Below are positions 38,827 through 47,094 of a stretch of 64,000 nt of DNA, piece by piece. The DNA lies in assembly GCA_016765495.1 (NCBI GenBank), contig JAESPV010000023.1:96813-160812 (forward strand), written 5' to 3'. The stretch comes from Desulfocapsa sp. Lineage in GTDB: Bacteria > Desulfobacterota > Desulfobulbia > Desulfobulbales > Desulfocapsaceae. Both the position numbers and the translations under genes were made by a program. Numbering within the stretch: position 1 is the first letter of the stretch; the number at the start of each line of letters is the position of its first letter. The notes below the pieces were generated by a model. That model saw nothing but the letters and a program-made list of their open reading frames with translations, was not told the origin of the DNA and made no database searches.

Positions 38827-41751
38827 CTATTTAGAAAAGGCAGGATCCGACTCGGCTCCCGGCCGCGGTTTCCATTCTAGACTGTAATATTCACCCCGGT
38901 CTCGTGCCCATGGGTCAAAGGCATTTTTCACATGCAGGAGTTCTTCTTTAAGTTCTGGAATATTTCTCATCAAAAGACGCTTGAGCGGAGAAACAGCTAC
39001 CTCATGGCCATTGACTTTCCCAGGCTCCATGCAGATCTTGCTTCCGTCGTCTTGGGTGGTGATTGCATAGGGACATTCGGCAAGCAATCCGTTATCCATG
39101 ACCCAGTCGTAGCCAAGTTTGGAATAAAATTCCGGGCGGAAACTGGAGGTAAAAAATCGATCGCTGAATAACCGCCGTGAAGCGTTGAGAATAAAGATGT
39201 GGAATTGGGTCTCAGAGATGGCAAAGCCATGGGGGCGCGTATATTCAGCCATCCAGCCGACGACATTGTCTACGTCTTCAACGTTATCAACCACCGTACC
39301 GTCCGGATACCCCAAACAATCGTTGATGAAGTCTCCTTGTGCGTTAAGCTGGACTTTGGAGATGATTTTTGAGGCGTCGCAGACATGTGTGCCGTAAATG
39401 TTTCGTATCTGCTTGACTGTTTCTTCCTGATGCTTGCGCCACGGATCGTTTTTGTCTAATCGGACATCAACAAAATCATCAAAGCTGGTGAGCATTTTCA
39501 GGCCGATCTGACGACGGAATTCGTTAAAGCGTGGTATACCACGTTCCCGATCACGAATCAGATCAAGAGCAACAATATCAAGTTTTTTCGTTTGAGAATC
39601 CAGATGCGGCATGGGCAGATTCTGAAGAAATAATGGCAGGTTTTGCAGATGCAGTAGTCCGAGACGTTGACGCCCCATGCTTAATGCCCAGTTGTCGAGG
39701 CCGCGTTTGTGCATATGCTCTGTTGCACCACCTCTTGCGGTGTCAAGTACGGGGATTTTTAAACTGATGGCATTGGGATTTTCTTTTTGCCGAAATTCAA
39801 TCAGGTCTGGTACCAGCGCGTGCAGGCGATAAACCGAGGTAAACTCTTCTGGAAAATTAAATGGCGATCCGAAATGATTGATGCCGCCGTTGACGTCCTC
39901 TTCGAGATTATTTAAATCCCAGGCATCGTGCTCCCACCAGAGCATGCCCTCGGTTTTTTTATTACCGAGGCCGAAAATCCCAGCACCGGAGGCCGCTATG
40001 GAGTAAAGAGAGTTAGCCTTGCTCGGGTCGGTTGAATCGGATAACCAGTCAGCCATTGATGCAGATATGCGGCTGAAGAAATCTTCATCTTTATCAAAGA
40101 TGCGGCGCAGGATTTTTGAAACCCGATCCTCTTCCCGTGAGAACAGACCGAACCAGTTGGAGTTCATACCGATATGGAGCGGTTCATTGTATAATAGCTG
40201 GGTGGTCCATTCAATGGTGTGTATTTTTGCAATTTCAGCAGCTACAACCAGTCGGGCGGCCTGAAACAACCGTTCATCTTCAACCTCTTTGTAAGTGATG
40301 ACTTTGTTTGAACTATTTGGATTACGAAACCCTGAGTCGGCATCGGGGGTCTGTTGCTGCTGCAGGCGAAATTTATCGACAAAATAATTATGCTCACGGG
40401 TGAACAGGTTGTGATAGAAGCTTGTACCGATGCTCCAGTTGTCTGGAAAAGCTGCGGCTTCCTGTCCCTGCCACTGTGGTTGTACCGGACAATCTTCAGA
40501 ATAGGTTTTACAGACAGGGAACAAGGGCAGGTAATTGTTTTTGAGGAGCAATTTTGCTGGGTCACTTGGATCACGCTGCACTCGTTTCAGTGAAGGTTCA
40601 TCATGACCATAAATCTGGGAGACATCCCACCAGGCAGTGACCAGATTACCGGTGGTTCTGGGTGAACGTTTCTTATAGGTTTCTCCTTCATGGTTAAACG
40701 ATTCCGCCATGGCTGTTTGCTTAAACAAGGACGATTCACGGCGGTCATCTTCACGGCAGCCAAGTGATCGGGCCTCTTCCGATGTACAGCCGACGCTTTG
40801 CATATCTGATGCATTGCGGCCGTCCAGCGTATGCGAAAACCAGTCATGGGTCATGAACTGAATCCAGAACGCAGCCAGAACATTGAAGAAAGGTGCTTTC
40901 AGATAGTCACAGTCAGCATCCGGCGAATAATCCTTGCCGCCCAGGCCCTGATTGCAGCCATTCCCTTCGCTTTGTTCACGCGTAAATAATTTCCTGCTGA
41001 TCAACTGGGGATCCGGTTTGAGTAAACCAAGTCGACTGCCGTGTCGGTTCTGTGTCAGCTCATTTAGCCCGAGCCGAGGAAAGGTGGTGTCAAACTGCAT
41101 ATTTCGCCCAAACGGCATGCCTGTAGACCCCATTAAGGGGTTAATCAAGTCATTACAGATACCGGTCAGTGTTCGATGAGTGATGAGTGAACCATTACAT
41201 ACCTGTTTCCCACCCCCCCCCACGTCCTGGTAGTTTATATGGTCTAGCGGCAGTCGCATTTCATCCCAGTACTTGAGTACAGGTCCTGCCAGGCCATCTC
41301 TCCCTTTGGTGTATTGCTCAAAGGTGTCTTGATCGAACAGATTAAATTTTATCAGTTCAATGCGTTGATATTCCAGATCCAGTAGTGCTCCGTCGATTCC
41401 TCGACCATTGGGATAAAGATGCTCACCGAGTTTGGTAATTGCCTCACGTCCTTTATGCTTGGTGTTTGCATCGCCTGTTGCATAATAATTCTGCCAGTCT
41501 ACCCAAGGTGTATCACGATATTGGACCGCTTTTTCGCCCCCACGACAACGGGCGGTGTTTTCCTGAACCTTCCCGAGAAACCGCTTTGAGCGGTCTTCAG
41601 GTATATCAAGTAAGCCACTCTTAGCAGTTTCAATACAGGCCTGTGTTTCACTTTCAGCCCAAGCAATCATTGGATGGTTACAGAGTAGTGCCGCTAATAT
41701 CCATGCAACAGTTACAGGGCGTAGCCTGGTTGTTTGTGTGTACTTTTTCAT
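38827..41751 (-). CDS. alpha-dioxygenase/cyclooxygenase-type heme dioxygenase
   Basis: A 974-aa exported protein of the animal-peroxidase superfamily and the first gene of the operon. The signal peptide (WILAALLCNHPMIAWA) is clear when the ATG at 41751, after GGGAGAGGG, is used; an upstream ATG at 41865 lacks it. Residue numbers follow this start. Distal His302 lies in FNVLAAFWIQFMTHDW, an alpha-dioxygenase-like stretch. The REHN pair (Arg452, Glu453), proximal His511 in AAEIAKIHTIEWT, and a catalytic-type Tyr641 in SVYRLHALVPD (as Tyr385 of cyclooxygenase) are all present. These residues allow fatty-acid oxygenation in the known family. Signal peptide and size suggest a periplasmic enzyme. 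Confidence 0.82.
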   Translation of the reverse strand: MKKYTQTTRLRPVTVAWILAALLCNHPMIAWAESETQACIETAKSGLLDIPEDRSKRFLGKVQENTARCRGGEKAVQYRDTPWVDWQNYYATGDANTKHKGREAITKLGEHLYPNGRGIDGALLDLEYQRIELIKFNLFDQDTFEQYTKGRDGLAGPVLKYWDEMRLPLDHINYQDVGGGGKQVCNGSLITHRTLTGICNDLINPLMGSTGMPFGRNMQFDTTFPRLGLNELTQNRHGSRLGLLKPDPQLISRKLFTREQSEGNGCNQGLGGKDYSPDADCDYLKAPFFNVLAAFWIQFMTHDWFSHTLDGRNASDMQSVGCTSEEARSLGCREDDRRESSLFKQTAMAESFNHEGETYKKRSPRTTGNLVTAWWDVSQIYGHDEPSLKRVQRDPSDPAKLLLKNNYLPLFPVCKTYSEDCPVQPQWQGQEAAAFPDNWSIGTSFYHNLFTREHNYFVDKFRLQQQQTPDADSGFRNPNSSNKVITYKEVEDERLFQAARLVVAAEIAKIHTIEWTTQLLYNEPLHIGMNSNWFGLFSREEDRVSKILRRIFDKDEDFFSRISASMADWLSDSTDPSKANSLYSIAASGAGIFGLGNKKTEGMLWWEHDAWDLNNLEEDVNGGINHFGSPFNFPEEFTSVYRLHALVPDLIEFRQKENPNAISLKIPVLDTARGGATEHMHKRGLDNWALSMGRQRLGLLHLQNLPLFLQNLPMPHLDSQTKKLDIVALDLIRDRERGIPRFNEFRRQIGLKMLTSFDDFVDVRLDKNDPWRKHQEETVKQIRNIYGTHVCDASKIISKVQLNAQGDFINDCLGYPDGTVVDNVEDVDNVVGWMAEYTRPHGFAISETQFHIFILNASRRLFSDRFFTSSFRPEFYSKLGYDWVMDNGLLAECPYAITTQDDGSKICMEPGKVNGHEVAVSPLKRLLMRNIPELKEELLHVKNAFDPWARDRGEYYSLEWKPRPGAESDPAFSK

Positions 41752-42141
41752 TTCCCTCTCCCATTGATTATTTACGAGTAATAATGCGCTCCATGACAAG
41801 GAAGAAAAACAGCGCAAAAGAATGTATTTACAGCAAATTAATAAAATGGTATTGCAAGGGCGCAACGCAAGGATTCAGTGATTGATAATCGTCTTTTCTA
41901 TTAACGACTTTGGTGGAATAGAGACACTGACAAAACGGTTTCTGTTCTGTATTCCTGCTCAACATTGCAACTACCGGCTATTTTGGCAGGTCAAAGTCGT
42001 AATGTAATCACTGCTGAACCCTTTTCAGATGCTTCCTTTTTTTTAACCACACGTAAGTGTCAAGCTAATGCTATTGAAATATTTATTAATTCCATGGTTA
42101 TATAGAATGAAGCAAATGATGTGCCAGTACTGAGGGAATAT

Positions 42142-42196
42142 CAACCAAATATAATCACTCAAAAACAACATCTTACGGAGTGATATTTTTTGGTTG
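42142..42196. repeat. imperfect 19-bp inverted repeat
   Basis: CAACCAAATATAATCACTC (42142-42160) and, inverted, GAGTGATATTTTTTGGTTG (42178-42196), with about three mismatches and a 17-nt loop. It could be a transcript hairpin or a protein-binding site; it lies just before the two palindromes. Confidence 0.5.
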
Positions 42197-42214
42197 TGAG
42201 GAGTTGTACTATCC

Positions 42215-42253
42215 TGGTGCATATGCACCAAAAGAGGTGGTGCATATGCACCA
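42215..42253. promoter_or_regulatory. two identical 16-bp palindromic sites
   Basis: TGGTGCATATGCACCA occurs at 42215-42230 and again at 42238-42253. Each is a perfect dyad; the centres are 23 bp apart, about two helical turns. This is what tandem operator sites of a dimeric repressor or activator look like. They lie upstream of the heme operon (start 41751, minus strand) and could control it, or belong to a lost neighbour. Confidence 0.55.
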
Positions 42254-42968
42254 AAACTGATGGTGCCTGCCTGTCTGTCTGTGAGTAGATAGTGGTAATA
42301 GGAAAAGACACATTCAGACCGCCTTACTTGGGGAAAGTAAGCTCCTTTTCCAATCCCTTATCCCGGTTTACTTCGAGTTTGTACCGCGGTTCCAGGTCAG
42401 GTTCCAGCGGTGACCGTTTCGGCTTTCACCGAACCTATCTTCCGCAATCAGCTCTATGGTGAAGTGTCGTATCATATCGAGAAAGAAGTTTTCCTGACAC
42501 CATCGGCTGAATATTCCAGCTGCGAGGCCATCACTATGGAAATTATCAGCTGTGCTGACCGGGCCGGTGAATATATGGATTGTGGTAGTAACACATCCGG
42601 TTCCCTTATGTTGTAGCATCAGCGACCATCTTCTCTCGTGTTGGTTTCGTCGTAAAATTGTGAACGATTTTGTTTATGGATAGTGTTGTGGGAAATGGAG
42701 TTTGCAGTTTACTCCCAGATATGGAGTTCTGATAGTAGAGCTTGCTCTGAATGTGCCTTGTTTAAGTTCTAATTCATATGTGTTTTCAGCAGGATAGTGT
42801 TGTTCCAAAGGGGTCTCTTCCTATGATTGATCCCATATTTCCCTAACGAAAAGCAGCATGTTCATTGTTGCGTTTTTCCTGAATTTTTACCACAGAATCT
42901 CTGACAGAAACACTTCGCCCATTGGAGGCAGAGTCAAATGAAAAAAATACCACTCTATTTTTTCATTT

Positions 42969-43841
42969 TCAGGTGTCTTCACCTGCAATTAGTTCTATTA
43001 CGCGCTCAAGATCGTCCAATGAATAATATTCGATTTCCAGTTTTCCACGGTTTCCATTTTGGATGAGTTTCACTTTTGAATGTAATTTATTGGTAACTCT
43101 ATTTACAAGAGAACGCGAGAATGATTCTGGAATTGCTGTGGATTGTTTCTGGCTAATATTCCTTCTAATAGATTGTTCTTGCTTCATACGCGAAGTAAGC
43201 TTCTCTGCCTGACGTACCGACATACCTTTATTGACAATCTGATCTCTAGCTGTTTTCATCGCAGCAGGATCATCTGACAGCCGTAAAACAGCACGAGCAT
43301 GCCCTTCTGAGAGCTTCTTTTTTGCGATGTCATCTTGTATGAAATCAGGAAGTTGGAGGAGTCTCAGGCGGTTTGTGACAGTGGATCTTTTTTTCCCTAC
43401 TTTTTCTGCGGCTTGCTCCTGTGTATAGGCAAAAACCTTGATCAATTTTTCATAGGCATGTGCCTCTTCAATGGGATTTAAATCCTGACGCTGTACGTTC
43501 TCAATAAGAGCCAGTTCAAGTAATTCATCATCACCACTTATCTCTCTTGTCACCACAGGCACGCTTTCAAGATTAATGAGCTGCGACGCACGTAGACGTC
43601 TTTCACCTGCAATTAATCCATACGTACCATCACTGTTCGAAACAACTACAAGAGGCTGAATAATTCCTTTCTCTTGTATTGAATCAGCCAATTCCCGTAA
43701 ACTCTCTTTATCAAAATGTTTCCGTGGTTGAAATTGGTTCGGAATTATTTTGTCTATATCACAGGAGAAAAATTTTTCCTCTTCCTGCTCCTGACTAAAG
43801 AGGAGGTCAACTCCCCTGCCTAACCCTTTCATCTTTACCAT
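42969..43841 (-). CDS. parB: chromosome partitioning protein ParB
   Basis: A 290-aa CTPase/parS-binding protein of the ParB/Spo0J family. The N-terminal ParB domain has IIPNQFQPRKHFD and GLIAGERRLRASQL (CTP-binding C-motif region), then ENVQRQDLNPIEEAHAY. The helix-turn-helix that reads parS includes QAAEKVGKKRSTVTNRLRL. The C-terminal dimerisation part has LHSKVKLIQNG. An AAGGTGA ribosome site precedes ATG 43841. It is 9 bp after parA and 994 bp from a perfect parS. Confidence 0.95.
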   Translation of the reverse strand: MVKMKGLGRGVDLLFSQEQEEEKFFSCDIDKIIPNQFQPRKHFDKESLRELADSIQEKGIIQPLVVVSNSDGTYGLIAGERRLRASQLINLESVPVVTREISGDDELLELALIENVQRQDLNPIEEAHAYEKLIKVFAYTQEQAAEKVGKKRSTVTNRLRLLQLPDFIQDDIAKKKLSEGHARAVLRLSDDPAAMKTARDQIVNKGMSVRQAEKLTSRMKQEQSIRRNISQKQSTAIPESFSRSLVNRVTNKLHSKVKLIQNGNRGKLEIEYYSLDDLERVIELIAGEDT

Positions 43842-43850
43842 TTTATCACC

Positions 43851-44624
43851 TTATTTCTGTCGCCGTGTAAATTCGTTTGCCAGTTTTATGTATGCCTGGG
43901 CACCTGTGGATTTGACATCATATTCGATAACTGACTGACCATGACTTGGACATTCGCTCAATCTGACATTTCTCGGTATAACCGTTTTGAAAACCTGGTC
44001 ACCAAAGTGTTTCTTAATTTCCTTTTCCACCTGGAAGGTGAGTCGGTTCCGTTTGTCAAACATGGTTAAGAGCAATCCCTCAATATAGAGTTCCTTGTTG
44101 AGAGATTTTTTCACAGAACGGATTGTTTTGATCAATTGTGCCAGGCCTTCCATGGCAAAATACTCACACTGCATGGGAATAAGCACCGAATCGGCCGCAG
44201 TTAGACTGTTCACTGTGAGTAAACCGAGGGAAGGGGGGCAATCGATAACAATATAATCAAAGTTTTTTCGCACATTTTTGAGCATTTTTTTGAGAACATA
44301 CTCTCGCTGTTTGATGGGGAAAAGTTCCATTTCAGCAGCCGCAAGGTCAATACCGGATGGAACTATTGTCAGGCGTACCTTCTTGTTTGGCACGATCATA
44401 ACATCTTCAAGCCCCATTTCCTGGGTGTAACAGTGGTAGAGTTGGTGTTTGTAGTCCCCTTGATGCACTCCAACACCGGATGACGAGTTGCCCTGAGGAT
44501 CAGAATCGACCAACAGTACCTTTTTTTTCTTGCGAGCCAGGGCTGCAGAAAGATTTACAGCAGATGTGGTTTTGCCGACGCCACCTTTCTGGTTGGCAAT
44601 GGCAATTACTTTTCCAATGGTCAT
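43851..44624 (-). CDS. parA: chromosome partitioning ATPase ParA
   Basis: A deviant-Walker ATPase that segregates the chromosome with ParB. The Walker A variant is NQKGGVGKTTS (the second Lys is the dimer-signalling one), followed by LLVDSDPQGNSSS, and the Walker B is YIVIDCPPSLG. Length 257 aa is normal. ATG 44624 (MTIGKVIAIANQ) with GAGAGA upstream is preferred; ATG 44702 would add 26 residues unlike the family. It is transcribed away from nadB, with parS between them. Confidence 0.95.
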   Translation of the reverse strand: MTIGKVIAIANQKGGVGKTTSAVNLSAALARKKKKVLLVDSDPQGNSSSGVGVHQGDYKHQLYHCYTQEMGLEDVMIVPNKKVRLTIVPSGIDLAAAEMELFPIKQREYVLKKMLKNVRKNFDYIVIDCPPSLGLLTVNSLTAADSVLIPMQCEYFAMEGLAQLIKTIRSVKKSLNKELYIEGLLLTMFDKRNRLTFQVEKEIKKHFGDQVFKTVIPRNVRLSECPSHGQSVIEYDVKSTGAQAYIKLANEFTRRQK

Positions 44625-44866
44625 AATTGATATCTCTCGGTAAAAAAAACATTGAATTGACTTCTTTTCCTTTGATTTGTATCCCATTTCAACCGTAACC
44701 ACAATGTTTTTGACTCAAATGCTATTTTTTTCTGCAAGTCTCTTTTATTTGATTCAAACACAAGCCTTTTCTTGCCTTTATGCCTTCACAGGGATAAGTT
44801 AAAGACCAGGTTTTTTTGTGGGTTTTGTCTTCTATGTTTCACGTGAAACATTGCATGAGGTTTGAA
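44625..44866. other. parA-nadB divergent gap carrying parS
   Basis: A 242-bp region between divergent parA and nadB, AT-rich, with the parS site at 44835-44850 just before nadB. Promoters for both genes are expected here. No small RNA or other structure was recognised. Confidence 0.5.
44835..44850. promoter_or_regulatory. parS centromere site
   Basis: TGTTTCACGTGAAACA, a perfect 16-bp palindrome identical to the conserved bacterial parS consensus. It lies 210 bp upstream of the parA start, in the 5' leader of nadB. ParB loads here; a typical chromosome has several, usually near oriC. Confidence 0.95.
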
Positions 44867-46510
44867 ATGGATTGTGATTTTCTTGTTATTGGTAGTGGAA
44901 TTGCTGGGCTGTCCTTTGCGCTGAAGTGTGCAGAGCTGGGAACAGTGGTTGTGGTGACAAAAAAGAAGGATGTTGATACAGCAACCAATTTGGCACAGGG
45001 AGGGATTGCAGCGGTTCTTGAAGGGAATGATTCCGTTGCTGCGCATGTGGGAGATACAATCCTTTCGGGTGCTGGTTTGTGTGACGAGGCTGTTGTGCGT
45101 CTGGTGGTTGAGAGTGGCCCCGATCGAATCGCAGAACTTGTGGCCTATGGTGTGGATTTTGTAAGGGATCAAGCAACTTCTTCGGGCTATTCTCTTGGGC
45201 GTGAAGGGGGACACAGTCATAGAAGGGTAGCACATGCATACGATTTGACTGGAAGAGAGATTGAACGGGCATTGCTGGAAAAGGTTCGAGAGCATAGTCA
45301 GATCCACATGTACGAGGAACATGTGGTCGTGGATCTGTTGCTGGCCGAAGGCGAGATTGAGGGCTGGAAAGGTCAAAACGGAAAGATGTGCGTCGGTGCT
45401 TATGTGATGGAAGGTGGCAAGGTGAAGCCCTATCGAGCGAAGATGACAGTGCTTTGTACTGGAGGAGCTGGAAAAGTATATTTATATACTACGAATCCTG
45501 ATATAGCGACAGGAGACGGTATTGCCATGGCATTCCGGGCAGGGGCCTCAGTGCAAAACATGGAATTTGTTCAGTTCCACCCAACATGCCTTTTTCATCC
45601 ACTGGAAAAAAACTTCCTTATATCTGAGGCTGTTAGAGGGGAAGGGGGCGTTTTGGTCGGAATTGACGGTGTCCCGTTCATGGGAAAATATGATGAGCGT
45701 AAAGATCTTGCGACCAGAGATACAGTGGCACGGGCAATAGATAGGGAATTGAAAGAAACCGGTGAAGATTGTGTTTTTTTGGATATCAGTCATCGTGAAC
45801 CAGAGTATTTGAAAAAAAGATTTCCGACAATTTATAAAAAGTGTTTGTCAAGAGGTATAGATATTACTAAGGACAAAATTCCTGTAGTACCGGCTGCACA
45901 TTATGTGTGCGGTGGGGTTAAAACGGATACGCTTGGGAGAAGTACAGTCCCGGGATTGTTAGTTCTTGGAGAAACAGCCTGTACTGGACTACATGGTGGA
46001 AATAGACTTGCGAGTAATAGTTTGCTTGAAGCTGTGGTTTTTGCCCATCGTGCGGCAAAGTATTGCACTCGGATTTGGCCCGTACTGAAAGAGGAGGAAA
46101 GGGGGCCAGTTGATGCCTGGATTAGTGGTAATGCCAGAAAACTGAGTGAGGAAATTTTAATTAATCATAACTGGGATTCAATTAGAAGGCTAATGTGGAA
46201 CTATGTTGGGATTGTTCGATCCATGGAGCGGTTAGCCCTTGCGAGGAAGCGCATGGAATTTATTTGTGCTGAGATTGATCAGCACTACCGGAAGTATATA
46301 GTGACGCCTAATATGGTGGAATTACGTAACATATCACAAGTTGCCATGCTTATAATTCAGTCGGCAATGCAACGTAAAGAATCCAGGGGGCTACATTACC
46401 TGATCGAGTATCCAGGAAAAACAGAACAGGCAAGACAGACAGTTGTTCGGAAAAAAAATGATGGATTGACGAGGGAAATTGAAATTTTAGAGGGGAAAAA
46501 CAATGAGTAA
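44867..46510 (+). CDS. nadB: L-aspartate oxidase
   Basis: FAD enzyme of the first step of NAD synthesis, aspartate to iminoaspartate; in anaerobes fumarate serves as the electron acceptor. The N-terminal FAD motif is VIGSGIAGLSFALK. The FAD/active-site region TNLAQGGIAAVL and the SHRRVAHAYDLTG loop are characteristic, and PAAHYVCGGVKTD and LGETACTGLHGGNRLASNSLLEA complete the pattern. The start is ATG 44867 with TGAGG upstream; an in-frame ATG at 44816 would place parS inside the gene. Length 547 aa. Followed by an ACT-domain gene that overlaps by eight bases. Confidence 0.95.
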   Translation: MDCDFLVIGSGIAGLSFALKCAELGTVVVVTKKKDVDTATNLAQGGIAAVLEGNDSVAAHVGDTILSGAGLCDEAVVRLVVESGPDRIAELVAYGVDFVRDQATSSGYSLGREGGHSHRRVAHAYDLTGREIERALLEKVREHSQIHMYEEHVVVDLLLAEGEIEGWKGQNGKMCVGAYVMEGGKVKPYRAKMTVLCTGGAGKVYLYTTNPDIATGDGIAMAFRAGASVQNMEFVQFHPTCLFHPLEKNFLISEAVRGEGGVLVGIDGVPFMGKYDERKDLATRDTVARAIDRELKETGEDCVFLDISHREPEYLKKRFPTIYKKCLSRGIDITKDKIPVVPAAHYVCGGVKTDTLGRSTVPGLLVLGETACTGLHGGNRLASNSLLEAVVFAHRAAKYCTRIWPVLKEEERGPVDAWISGNARKLSEEILINHNWDSIRRLMWNYVGIVRSMERLALARKRMEFICAEIDQHYRKYIVTPNMVELRNISQVAMLIIQSAMQRKESRGLHYLIEYPGKTEQARQTVVRKKNDGLTREIEILEGKNNE

Positions 46511-47084
46511 ACAGGTAGTTATTTCTGTTATGTCAAAGGATAGGCCGGGCATAATTGCAGATGTTACAACGGTGATTTATGACCTGGGAGGGGATTTGGC
46601 TGATTTAAATCAGTCGGTACTCGGTGGATATTTCACAATGTTACTAATAGCAGAATTTGAGAATAATATTACACTGGATGATCTTTTCGCCGGGTTTTCC
46701 AATATAGAATCAGAAACCAAAATTGAAGCAAATATCAAAGAAATGGAGGTTAAGCTTGAAGTTGAGAAAAAGCTGTTACCGCGAGAAACCTTTATTGTTA
46801 CGGTACAGGGTGCTAATAGAAAAGGTCTCGTGAAAGTAATGGGCGACTTCTTTTGTTCTAATAATATCAATGTGTTGGACTTGTCTACTACCCGGGACGT
46901 TGAAAAATATACTATGATTTTTCAGGTTGATTTAACCAATCTGGTATCAATGGAAAAATTCCGTGATGATTTAAATCATCTTGCCGGTGAGGAAGAATTG
47001 AATCTGGTTATCCAGCATAATGACATTTTTATGGCCACCAATGAAGTGGGCACACAACTTGAAGTTTTAAAAGCTGATTATTAA
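46503..47084 (+). CDS. two-ACT-domain regulator (GcvR-like)
   Basis: A 193-aa protein of two tandem ACT domains, each sensing a small ligand such as an amino acid. The first starts VVISVMSKDRPGIIADVTTV, and the second FIVTVQGANRKGLVKVMGDF. No DNA-binding domain is attached. GcvR, which represses the glycine-cleavage system by binding GcvA, has the same architecture, but ACT pairs of this type also occur with UPF0210. Here the next gene is UPF0210, starting 10 bp downstream; this conserved pairing suggests joint function. The ATG overlaps the nadB stop. Confidence 0.8.
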   Translation: MSKQVVISVMSKDRPGIIADVTTVIYDLGGDLADLNQSVLGGYFTMLLIAEFENNITLDDLFAGFSNIESETKIEANIKEMEVKLEVEKKLLPRETFIVTVQGANRKGLVKVMGDFFCSNNINVLDLSTTRDVEKYTMIFQVDLTNLVSMEKFRDDLNHLAGEEELNLVIQHNDIFMATNEVGTQLEVLKADY

Positions 47085-47094
47085 GGAGAGTAGC

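Larger units (their letters stand above)
41752..42968. other. 1.2-kb intergenic region with palindromes
   Basis: Between the heme operon and parB there is no intact gene. It holds two identical 16-bp palindromes (42215-42253) and a 19-bp imperfect inverted repeat (42142-42196), both listed separately. A short open stretch at 42410-42616 opens MTVSAFTEPIFRNQ and is preceded in a different frame by IPVYFEFVPRFQVRF (from about 42355), so it may be a broken gene; no family was recognised. Confidence 0.45.

Noticed and set aside
42215-42253. Short CRISPR array or integration site
   Set aside because: Only two repeats, perfectly palindromic, with a 7-bp gap; too short for spacers.
44816-44866. Upstream nadB start that would cover parS
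   Set aside because: The extra 17 residues are unlike any L-aspartate oxidase and lack a ribosome site; the ATG at 44867 has one and matches the family start.
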